A stretch of DNA of 64,000 nt, from assembly GCA_963931925.1 (NCBI GenBank), contig OZ007582.1, positions 24,462,224 through 24,526,223 on the forward strand, written 5' to 3'. Of this stretch, positions 1-12,500 are shown one piece after another; within the stretch, counting starts at the first letter, position 1, and every line of letters begins with the position of its first letter. The position numbers and the translations under genes were made by a program. The notes under the pieces were generated by a model that was given only the letters and a program-made list of their open reading frames with translations, did no database searches and was not told the DNA's origin. The DNA comes from Onchidella celtica. Its lineage: Eukaryota > Mollusca > Gastropoda > Systellommatophora > Onchidiidae.

Positions 1-423
1 TCTTAGAGGGCAGGGCAGCTGTCTTTTTTTGTAGCCCATTTTTGTGTCAGTGTAGTGTTCTCAGAAAGGTATACAGGATTAGTATAGAGTATAGAGTCAT
101 TTGCATTATAATCTTAACTACAACTTCTTAAGTATATCTTTTTTCTTATGCCTAGAGGCATCAGGGAATGAAAGTTTTTTTATCTCCTTTGGAGCTAACA
201 GTAGGTTGAATATTATGTAAATGTGCTAAATGCTTGTCATGGATATTACACCAGCCTGAGACATTAACACACGAAACACCAATGTTTTTGTTTATACATC
301 TACCATAGAATGCATGTGATGAAAAGACAGAAAGAATATCAAGATAACGAGATTTGCTATGTTTTTCATTGTAGTAAGGGAACCTCAGTTCCACTGCATC
401 TTGAACATCTTGATTTTGATCAG

Positions 424-533
424 GTGCAAGATCTGACTCGGGCAAGAAATCCAAGGCTGACCAGATCAGTGTCAATGACAGAGTATCAGTGTTCCTGGAG
501 CTAGCTGAGGCTCATCGGATACAGAATGAGCAG
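424..533 (+). CDS. TTC21B: TTC21B exon (first in window)
   Basis: Begins after TTTTGATCAG with two bases of a split codon; an alternative acceptor lies 7 bp downstream. Reads through [13 protein letters not shown] to [10 protein letters not shown] and ends on a complete codon before GTATTC. This matches the linker before a TPR block in vertebrate TTC21B. The start is the least certain boundary of the gene. Confidence 0.8.
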
Positions 534-3500
534 GTATTCATTTATGCTCTTCACAGCGGTCATTCAAAACAGTAACGTCAAAATTGGGCAAAAAGAAAAA
601 GTTGTTTGTAGCAAAGCCTGGCGTAAGAAATAATGCCTAAACAACTTTTTCTTTTTGCCCAATTTTGACATTGCTTATAGCCTTGCTGCGACCCCGCAGT
701 TTTTCTGTGGTTTTTATAATATTTCGTCAGTTCAAAACAGTAGTGTGAAAAGGCTGTGAAACAATGGTGACCAGACTGTAGAATTGAGCAGCAGGCATGA
801 TCCTGAATGTTATTGATCGGTATGAAATTTTTTTTTAATCCTTGAAATTTTGAAATTTCTGTATGAAAATTTCTCTTTATCCTCTGTATTTTGAAACTGC
901 TGAATAAATTATTATTTTTTAATATTACATCCTTCATGAAACATACATTTCCATCTTAACACTATCAGCAATATCAAAGAGGGCATTTGTAATGTTTCTT
1001 TGAGTTATCATGTCGGCATGATAATGGCCACTTTGCAGCCTTCATGGTCTATTTGGGAATATACTTTATTTATGTTTTGTATTCAGAACTTCTAAATTTC
1101 ACAACAGAATTAAATACTTTTATATAACTGGTAAAGTTCTCAGAGTTATTTTATATGGATCTGAAAAGGTTTTGTAAATGAGTATAAAAGTTTTTAAATC
1201 AAGCCGTAGATCTTAGCCTCTTCCAGAAAGGACAGGATGCTCTCTGGGTCCACATTAGAAAATAATTCATTCATGGGTCCACAGGCATAGTTTCTGCAAA
1301 CCAAGTTATGTCTCCCTTTTTCTTCAAATGCAAATTAGAATAATATGACTTTTCAGAATTCTTTCTAGTTAAAAATTTAGATGGCAGTAAATGTTGTCTC
1401 TACTTGAGCAATCAAGTCATAGAAGTGATGTGATTGAAGATCATGTTGCTTTTATTTGTTCAATTGTTATGATACGAAACTTTTTGAAATGCAAGCAGTT
1501 TATTTTTGTGATTCAAAAGGGCCTTGTTGCCCAACTGCTGGTTCAATGTGAACAAAATTTATCCACAGGAATTGGAAGTGATGCCTCTCTGTACATGTCG
1601 TGGATGTGTGATTTATTAATAAATTTAAGGATTCATCTATTCATTCATCTTGTTGGTCTGAAAATTTTTGCTCATATGAAAGTCTTTCTCTGTCACTATC
1701 ATTTTCTGTCATCAGCACGAAGCTGCTAAGGTGATGCAAGATGCCATCAATGAGTTCCAAGGCACACCTGAAGAAGTTCGAATACTTATAGCAAACTCTG
1801 AGTTGGCACTGGCAAGAGGTGATATAGAGATGGCTTTAGGCATGCTTAGGAATGTTGCACCAGATCAGCCATATTTTGTCGAAGCCAGAGAAAAAATGGC
1901 TGACATCTACTTGCATCATCGCAAAGACAAACGACTGTATGCAAGTTGCTATAGGTATGTTAGATATCACCCTGTAGATTATAAGTGTAAAATTTAACTC
2001 TCAAATGTTGGCTTCTTGAGATTTCAGAACAAAATTTCTGATGGAAAGTGACCTTGAAAGTAGGCTCATATGAACACAGTTAAACATAGTTCTTTAATGT
2101 TATGAAATTTTGCATGCTCATTGATGACCAACAAAGTTTATTGAAAAATAAAAAGTGTTTCAGTGCAATCTTAAAAAATTAAAGGAATGATATGTAAATA
2201 AATTAAATATTGGATTTGTCATGAAATGCAGGAAGAATACACTTCCACAGATGGAAGAAAAGCCTTTTACTGACTGACAGTTTCTTATGTATGGAATGAA
2301 GGCAAGGAATGAAAAAAAAAAGAGAGAAATTTCTCTTTCTTTATAATTATTACTGACTTTGTTCATATCCTAGAGAACTGGTGGACAAACATCCAAGCCC
2401 TCACACATGTTTACTGTTGGGGGATGCATACATGAGCATACAGGAGGTAAGTCAGGGGAGAAAAGGTAGAGTTTGGAGGTAGAATTTTGGTGCACATGGA
2501 AGCCCATGTGTAAAACCTGATGAACTAGGTTGCATTACATTGAAAAGAATCAGAACAAATTTTATGTAAGTAACATGAAAGTTGAAAAATTCAGAGTGCA
2601 TCTAGAAGACAAAAGATCAACAAGATGATTATGAAGGAACATAAATTATCCACTTTGAAGATTAGACAATAGAAAAACAGAGGCAAGGAGAGTCGATGTG
2701 TCCAGGTGGCTTTGGAATCTATCATAAAGTAGAAATATCTTTGATCTAAGGGCATTTGTTTATGCATTTAATAACCAGGATATCAGTGTCAAATGTGTCT
2801 TTGTTCTGTCTGTCCTTAGCCAGAGAAAGCGATTGAAGTATATGAAACAGCACTGAAGCGCAATCCTAAAGATGCATCACTAGCCACCAAGATTGGTCAG
2901 GCACTGGTCAAAACTCACAACTATGGCAAGGTACTTGTGTATGTCTAAGATTTGGGAAGATTTACTCTCTATAGGGCCATATTTATGTACAATTCTTCTG
3001 ATGGTGCTGCTAGAGTGCTGACACTGTCTGGGTGTGTGCAGTAAACATGAAAGGTACTTATCATGTAAATTTGCCAGACAACTGCTTGAAACTGTAATAG
3101 GAATGATATCCCAGCCAGCAAATCTACCTTAGTCTGACTGTGGATTGATCTCGTTTTCTTATAAATAGGAATGTCATCATTCCAGTATAGATCTGTGATG
3201 TCATTGTGCCTCTGTTGCGTCTAGTTTGCTCATAGGAAAAACATAATTCCACTGGCTATGACATCGCACTGCCACCAGTTTGATGTTGGAAATCTGCCCT
3301 GAAAGGAGCTCTGCAAATCTATGAAAATCCTGTCTAAATCTGTGTCGGACTGATGTAGGAATGCTGGCTGGGAAAATATCATTTTGCTGCAGTCTGTTTC
3401 TTTGCATTGACAGTTGACAGTGGCCTTTGTTTAATTATGAACTAAATATTTGGCTCTGCGGCCCAATTGCTGTGATTTTATAGAAATATAAAAACATAAA

Positions 3501-6500
3501 ATTATGCAGATTTTTTTGTTATGGTCATTCAGCGCTGATGATGGAATACGCTAGGAAGGAAAAAGAATACATAATCTATCCTGTAATATTTCAGGCTATC
3601 AACTACTATGAAGCATCCCTCAAAGCTGGAGGACAGGCATCATTGAGGTTTGTGTTTATGAATTGATGAACATCGACTGACATTACAAATGCAACAAAAT
3701 TAAGTCTTTAAATGCATGATGCGAAGTTGATGATACACTGTTCATTCTGAGAATGTAGTTGTTTGCCTTCTATATGAAATCAACACTGCTGCAACACAGA
3801 TGTGAACTTATAAAGTTAAAAACAAATAAAAGCTATAAAGATCTCTCCCTTATGAAAGGTTTTAGGTGATAAACATGTTGGGATTGTCTAGGACACTGTG
3901 ATTTGTTCATGGCAAGGAAGAAAAGTGTTGAATTATTCCTATTTGAAGCCATGAAATCTCTAAAGGATGGTGAGGTGTTGTTTTTTTTCTGGAAGTGTCA
4001 TTTCAGAAGATGTTCGTTTTTGAAGTTAATTGTAATTAGGTTTAGTTTTCATAAATCGTTACATGAGATTATTACTTTTTGGTTGCCATGCAAATGGTAA
4101 CCATTGTGAATTTCCTTCTTCAAAGTGAGTAATTTTAATATGGAAAGATTTTGTCAGTTCTGATCTGATTTGCAGGTAACTTTGCATATCTGTACTTCTA
4201 CATCCTTTTAAATAGAAAAGTTAATTTTCTTAGAAATTAAAAAAAAAAAAAAAAAAAGAAGAAGAAAGAAAGAATGAATACATTATAATGCTCATTATTG
4301 CTACTTTCTGAAAGTATTGCATGGTTACCAAAGGATATTCTTGTGCAGAAATTGAACAGGCCTGCATATCTATATCACAGGTATGATTTAGCTGAGCTGC
4401 TGCTGAAGCTGAGACAGTATGACAAAGCTGAAAAAGTCTTGAGGCAGGCATTGGAACAAGACGGACAAGGTAATTGTTTTCTGTCTTTGTGTGCATGCAT
4501 GAAGTGTCAGCGCTGACCATACTAATCATATGAAGACATAAAAGTACATGAATCAATTGTATTTGAAACTTTTCTTAAAAGTACTGAATATTTCTTATGT
4601 AAATATGTCTGAAAATTGCTGACATTGCTTTTTTGGTAACATTTGTGTAAAATGAAATTTTGAGCATTCTTCTTATGAACATTAATTTAGATAGATATTG
4701 CTTTTTGATGTTGTTTTAAGCCATTTATGAGTTATAATATTATTTAAAAATCAAATGAAATACCATTATCACACAATGTGAAATTTTCATGAATTGTGTA
4801 ATAAGCTGAATTGTTAATTCATAACTGATTTATTTTGAAATAACTGTTAAAACTTACATGCAAAACAACAAGACACTTTCATATTTTCCTGATTAGAACT
4901 TTTATCAATGAACCATGCAATGGGCACTATAGCCATGAACAAGTATATCAGCCCTTTGAAACCAAACTCATGGCTGCAATTTATTTGCGAGCCACAAAGC
5001 ATGCACTGCTGATGTATTGGCCAAGTTCATGAGGACTGTGAAGTTGAAAGATCTTTTTATCATTTTGTACTTTTAGATTATGGGCCGCGTGGTAACCTAT
5101 CGTAATTCACTCTTTGTAAATATTTCAGGATAAGCAAAAGTAATGGGTATGATGTAGTTAAAAAAACATTATTTGTCCCTTCTTTTTCAGAATTTAGTCC
5201 CAAACTTTATTAAGGCAACCTTCATACTGTCAAGCGCTACAAGCATGCCAAATAGCTGCCTTTTTGAGAAAAGTCAAATTAAATTAGTTTACCATTTGCC
5301 TTCCAGATGCATTTGGGGAATGAGAAAACATTAAGTTTAGACAAATTCAAATGTGCATCAGAGAATTCTGATATTTGTAAATTTCTAAATCTGAGAAAGT
5401 TTGTATTTTATCAGTGGTGAAGTATTAACCCTCAAGCGCCCAGTGTACCATTTTTGAAATAGGTCACCCAGAGCCAAAATGCTCTAGGGTTTTTATCCTC
5501 ACTTTACCTTTTTTATTGATTAAGAAATATATTATTGTCAATTAAATATTTAGTATATTTGCAACAACCTGACTATTTAAAATGATTTCAGCTTTATTAT
5601 TATGTCAGAAGTTTTGAGACTGGCAGTTTTCGTCTGGGCACTAGGGGGTTAAATTAACAGTTGTAAAGCATTTGCTTGTAAAATTTATTCTCAGATTTGG
5701 AAACTCTGATGGAACATACACGTTACCTGATGCTTTTGGCCAAGGTGTTCACACAGACAGATAAGATGGATGAATCCCAGAACACATTACAGCGAGCCAG
5801 GGACATGCAAGCAAGGTGCATTATCTCTGCTTTCAAAGTGGAAAAATTACATGTTTTATGAAATTGGAGTGTTTGATTTAAATGTTATATCAGATGGTTT
5901 CATTTACTCTACTCAAGAAATTATCAAGATCTTTAGAGTTTTCATGGGACTTGAGTCAGTGTTAAAATCAACACTGCCAGCTGAGTTTAAAAAAAAAAAA
6001 AAAAGATTAGTAAATCATTCTGTTACTGTCAGTGGCTTTTGTTTTGAAAAATCATTTTCATACATGCTCTTGTCCATCATTGTGCTGATATGAAATGTAT
6101 AAACCCTTTCATTCACGCAAAGGTCTTAAGCAAAACATTGGCCTACTGTACAATTAAATGGGAAAAAAATTGTTCAGCTGAGGGCAGTGTGGTTGGTTTT
6201 GATTTCCATAACTTGGGCACAAATGTTGTATTTTAGATAATAAGTTTGAATTGTTTGCTAAAAGGGAGATAACCCAAAACAGCTGGATGTAAATATATGA
6301 TGTTTCACTGAAGGGGAGTTGATCTGCAGATTTGACAGTAAAGTCTTAATATTTTATTACAGAGTATTGAAACGTGTGCAAGTTGAACAGCCTGATGCAG
6401 TTCATGATCAGAGGGAGTTGGCAGCAAAGTAAGTTGGAGCAAAACATTATATGGTTGCTGTGAATTTTGTTTTGCAGATATAGTAGGGGTGACATGATAG

Positions 6501-9500
6501 ATAAACAAGCGATATAGGTGAAACTAGCATGAAAAAACGATCGGTAAGAGCAACTGTATAAGCCAACAGTAGGAGCTGTGTTGCTGTGCCACTGAAGTGG
6601 CCTCCTGCAGGACGAGGATTGCAAAGTGAGGAACACTAACATGGTCTGGCATGCTTCCCGGGTTGCAGGCAGGAGAGGATAGTGCCCATTTAGTGGTCTT
6701 ATGCAGCCCTAGGGTTAAAACTTGGTAAACACAACTGGTCAAGTCTAAATAATGGAGGAACATTTGATCACTGATGGGGTCCATAGTCAATAGGAGACCT
6801 TTTAACTTATTTTAAGGCATATTCTCTCAATAAAAATAGTAATGGCACCAAGTTCAGGAATCTTATGTACTATGCACATCCCTTTGACAAAATTTTACTA
6901 TGCTCTGAGCACTTTGCCAGTAGGTGACCTTTTTGTCATAAAATCTCTTCGGCGAATCACATAGTCGGGAAATCTGGAACGTGAAATTGTTGTACCTTAC
7001 AGATACGGGCATTTCCAAAAGTCCAGCTGCTTAGGCGCCATGATTCTGACTGACTGAAGGTGGTAGAAATAAACTTTGAGATGTCTGTACCTTTCATTAT
7101 ATCTAAAACATTGACTAAATTTGATGAATCAGCATTTTTATTGTGCACTCTTGTGGATGTTGAAATATGGCTGGAATAAGAAAGATCATGTGAAAGATAA
7201 AATTTTCACATTATTTGTACTTTTAGAAGGGAGAATTGATTGAATGAAAGCATTTTTGACAGAGCTGGTGAGTTTTGAGTTTTGCGCCCTTCATGTTTCT
7301 CTAGTACTGGTTGTGATGAGAGGGTTTAATGTGATGTCAGTATTTTTTTGTATTTCATCAAACAGTATTTGTAGTCAACTGGCTGAACATGCTACTGGTC
7401 AGAGAGACACAGAAACAGCTATCAAGTTCTACAAGGATGCACTGGTGTATAGTGAAAATGACAGTAAAGTAAATCAGTATTTTGATTATTATTTGTTGCT
7501 TTGTAAAAAAAATAGTACATCTGTGTCTAAAAGTATGTATATTGCGTGTGGTTTCCAAATGCTTAAGTTGTTAGTTGGAAATATTTATAAAAAGTGGGAA
7601 CCCTTGTCTTTGAAAGCTGGACATCAGTCCAATAGACAAATGTGAAAAATAATCTGTATCCATAGTTATTTGATATTCAAAAGTTAGTGAGGAAGTTATT
7701 ATGTATTTGCTTATGTCATTTCCAGATTTTGAGGCTGAAATATTGTTTTTGCATCAACTTTCATGACATCTTAACTTGTCATATTGGTGTAAACCTTTAA
7801 ACTGTGTCAAACAAGATTATATTTTTCAATTGCATTTCATTCAATATAATATTATGATCAACTCTTGCTGTCAATTACCACTTGTCAATAGGGAAGTCTT
7901 ACATTAATACCAAGGCACGAAATGGAGTAGAACTGAGTTTGGAGCTCCTCTGATATGACTGAATTCACATTGGATTTAGTAAAAAATTTTCACAGATTGG
8001 AACACTCTTTCATATATTTAATTTGTAATCAAACAGAGAATGTTGGATCTGGCAGGTCTACACCTTATGACAGAAGATCTGGATGCCTGTCAACATCAGT
8101 TGATGACATTGCTGAAAAATGACAGTGACAATGATAATGCTACCATTGTAAGTCTTTTTCTTTCATGACTATTAATAAGAATGCATTTCATGGAGTCAGA
8201 TTATTAAATATGTGCAACTCTGCAGAGTACATTTGTCATACCCCTGGGCTCAGTCTTGGCAGTGTCAAAACATAATATTTTTTTTGCTATCAGTGTGATC
8301 TGCAGTAAATAATCAGTTCACCTGAGTACCGCTGATTCTGTGGGTGCTAAATTTTACATGAAATTTTTACATGTGACAGAACCATTATTCTGAAAATCTA
8401 GGCCAAACATGAAAAATTTCAAAGAGGAATGGATGGGACATTCAAAAACATTGTCAACTGGTATCTTTTGCCAGAACAAAATTGGTGATGAAAAAAACAT
8501 TGCAATAGGAGGATTTTAATTCTCGTTGATGGCAAAACTTGTCTGTCAGTATATTAGTGTTGTTTTTTTTTCTTTAGTTTTGCTTCAAACATATTCTTTT
8601 ATAATTAACAAGCCTACAATTCACATCCGGGTGCAATTTTAGTACGAGATCACATATTTATTACATTTTTTTTATTCATTCCCTGTAAAATACTGAGAAA
8701 GATTTCAGAATATTGTGTATCATCAATGTAGATGTTGGCAGACCTCATGTTTCGGAGAAATGAGTACGATTCAGCCATGTACCATTTCCAACAATTGCTG
8801 AATTCCAAACCAGGTATACTTGTCTATGAATAATAGTTTTTGTTAAGCTAGCACTCATTATGATTTGAGCTGATTACTTGGTACTGTATTCATTCTTATT
8901 GCTTAGTTTGAATAATGGTCAGTAGAAGTAGCCGCGAAACTGCAGCAACGTAATTTCTCTTACTTTCAAATTAGTCAATAGATGCATTTTAAAATGTATT
9001 TAGACTAATAAACTAAGTAGAACTGAAATGAAGATCTGTTTTAAAGCAACATACACCATAATGCAATTCATGTCATATGTAATCATTTTCACATTTGTTT
9101 CAAATCTGGTGCCAAGTCAGTTGTGATATCATGAATAGATTTTGCAGTTTTAGAAATTTGTGGATGCTTTGCTCTACGCACTCAACTGTAAAAATTCTGG
9201 TCACCATTTTCAGAATTGTCTCCATGATTTGATCAGAATGGAACAACCTTGATAGATATTTTATATATTGTTTATATGACTGTATTGAGGTGAATATTAT
9301 AAATTCAGAAATCCTCTCAGAATGTCCAGTTCATTTTAATATGTTACAGACAATTATGAGGCTCTGGCTCGGCTTGTGGATTTGATGCGAAGAGCTGGAA
9401 AGCTGGAAGAAGTTCCAAAATTTCTTGAACAGGCACAGAATGCATCATCAAGAGCTGCCTTTGAAGCAGGATTTTCCTACTGCAAAGGTCTTTATGAATG

Positions 9501-12500
9501 GTAAGATGGTCATTTTTTTTTCTTTAATGTCTTTGTCTCATTTTCAGATTTAAATTTTAAATATCTTTTTTTTAAACAATGGTATCGTTAAATGCATCGG
9601 TTAGATTTATTCCTGTTTCTTTTTTTTTTTTTTTGTGGCAAATTTGTCATGTCTTATGCTTCGAAATGTCAGAATATTAGCAACTCAAGCACATGCGCTA
9701 GTGTTATGCCCTAAAATGTTCCACATTTAGTCATAGAAAATATGACGGTTATGAATAATTTATACTTGATTTTCAGATTCTCAAGATGCTACGATATTTT
9801 GAAATAAAAAATATTATAGCTATATCTGTAATTTACTGAAAGATTGAAAGCTACTGCTTTGGTAAATTGCATGTCACTGATAAATTGCTTCAGCATGATT
9901 AGCCTGCAAGCACTTTCATGAAATTTCCATTGGGTTTCAACATTTGGTTTAACTGCCAGTATCTGAATTAGCAGTTATCGCAGCAAGTTATTGTAAACTG
10001 TCTGCTAAGTGTTGCATTTTATAATAAATAATTTAGTGGTAAAGATGCTCTTCAAATTGTTATTTTAACTTGACCAGATTCTGATATAAATTGATACAGG
10101 TATTCAGGCAACCCAACAGAAGCTTTGAAACATTTTAACAAAGCCCGTAAGGACTCAGACTGGGGAAACAGTGCCATCTATAATATGATTGAGATTTGCC
10201 TTAATCCAGACAATGAAACTGTTGGAGGAGAAGTCTTTGATTCTGTGGAAGGTGATGGTGGCAGGTAAGATAAAATATATATAATATAACAAAACCATAG
10301 TTGAATTTAAGAGTTCTGGAAAATCAGTAAAATATTATTTTCATTATTTTGAAATGCTGTTATAATCTTTGCTTGTACTGGTTTATTTTGTCTTTTGAAT
10401 AACTTCTTTCTGTCAGTTTAAGTCATGCCATGTAAAGCTCTTACAACCAACAGAAATAAATTTGTTCTTTACCGAATGAGTGAAGAAACATTGAGACACA
10501 ATGCAGTGAGTTTAATTTACCATTATAGCTGATCTGGCTTCATCAAATAATAAATTGTATGAATGCACCATTTATACTTCTGGTACCATGATAGATTACA
10601 TAGGATTCATTTTATACTTTCTGTCATTTCTCTCTGTCCAAATTTGCACATTCTGGTTCTACTGTAGGATTAGTCCCACTTTTCTTGACTTGTTGGTTGT
10701 TTATTCAAAGATTTTTAGCCTGTCATGTTTCTGCCATCGTACATCAAAATCATTTGATGGAAATTGAAAAATTAGCTTTTTTTTTTCCACTTCATAATAT
10801 ATGACTGTAATTAGCATTGATTGATTTGCAAAATACCTCACAATTTGTGAATAAATCTGTATTTAGATATGAAATGCATTATATGTTGCTTAAAGTTTTC
10901 AGGTTGTGTGTTTCTGTTTGCCATTATTTTCATGGTTAGTTGCTTTTGTTATTTATGTTAACCACAATTCATGAACATAATCTTGTTGCCTGTGTTTCAC
11001 TGCATGTTTTTTCCTGTGTCTGGCAGGAAACTGTAGAATCAAACTTTTCTGTTCCAGAATGAACATGGATAAAGACAAGGTGGAAGGTGAAATTATGGCA
11101 GTCAGAACAGCAGAGAAATTGTTGAAGGTTTGCTATCAGTCCATTTGTCATTATATATTGCTGGGTATTTGCCACATTTTTGTATGTGCATTTTTGCCTT
11201 TTCAAGAAAAGGAGGATTAAAGTTTGGTCGGCAAAAGGGCTAAAATGCATTATGTCACAAACATATCTATATAAAAAAACAGCAAGGAAAAAAATTCACT
11301 CCTGCGCGGAAGAAATGCACAGACCTGAAAAAAGTACATGTGAAAGATAGTTCTTTTTGTTACTATGTCTATTCCTTTGACATGAAGCGAAGTATCATAA
11401 TTTTGTAATAAATGAAAATAGGCCTAAAAATATCGAATAATGCTTTCTCCTCAACAATGATGGCCTCCCTCCTGCCTTTCTTTTGTTTCGACTTTAATCT
11501 TCCAGTTGCGTTTCAGAGTTTAAAGGCAGGAGTTCCTGTGCCGTCTGCCTTATGCACGGGCCATGCGGGTGTTACTGTGCCAGTTGTGAGTTGTTGTCTA
11601 CCTAGATCTACATAATCTGTGTGCCGATTGTGTGTGTTGTTTTCCCGTTCAAGGACTAGTATCTCAAAAAGTTTTAACCAATTGGAATGACACTTAATGA
11701 AATTAGGAATGAGGGAACCACTTTCATGACAAAACCTCAAAATCGGCAATATGGTGCATGCAACAATATGGCAAATATCCCACGATATATTTGCTTTCAC
11801 AATAACAGTAAATGAATAAATTATCATACTGATTCTGGGGTCCAGATCAAAGGCTTGTCCAATGCTGTCTTCATGCAGATTCTCTTGGTAGTGGGGAAAT
11901 TGGACAGAACTGAATGTTTTGCCAGTTCTAGTTTTGTTGTGTGTCCTGTTAGTCCATACATTTCCTGTCAACGAGCCTGAGGATAACTGCATTATGGATT
12001 TCTTTCTCATTAGAGGAATTGAATGTTTGTCAGCCAAATACTTCCAGCCCCATGGTCGTAAAAACCAGTTTCCACAAACACGCTAACACGGGTCTGTTCA
12101 ACAACTCTTAACTCTTAGCAGCGATCGAGGTTGAGGGTAGAGATGCCAAATATGATGCAATGGACAGGCTGCACAGCCTTCCTTTTATGCGTCTGTCCGC
12201 CATAGCGAGAAACATGCCGTGGAGGGTGGCAGTGGTACGGGTGGGGCCCATGTATGCAGCGTGATTCTGTCCCAATGATCAATGATATCAGCCAACAACA
12301 CGCATATGCGTGGCGGTGCTCACATTATGACCAGTAAATTTATTAATTGCTGATATAACCACAAACAGCTACAGCCAAGACACAGTATACTGTAGAACAT
12401 AAATTATACACAGTAAAACCATGAGTCTCACAGTGTGTCCATCATGCTCAAATAGAGCCATTCTATTACACACTTAGGTAATGCTTGCTAAGCTATAGAG

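Noticed and set aside
310-504. Open frame overlapping the first visible TTC21B exon
   Set aside because: Wrong frame; the TTC21B reading of 424-533 in another frame matches the family.
4230-4556. Minus-strand open frame across a TTC21B exon
   Set aside because: Antisense to a clear exon and ends in a poly-Phe run from a homopolymer.
11513-12037. 174-codon open frame on the minus strand in a TTC21B intron
   Set aside because: No recognisable domain, composition like non-coding sequence, and no splice or regulatory context.
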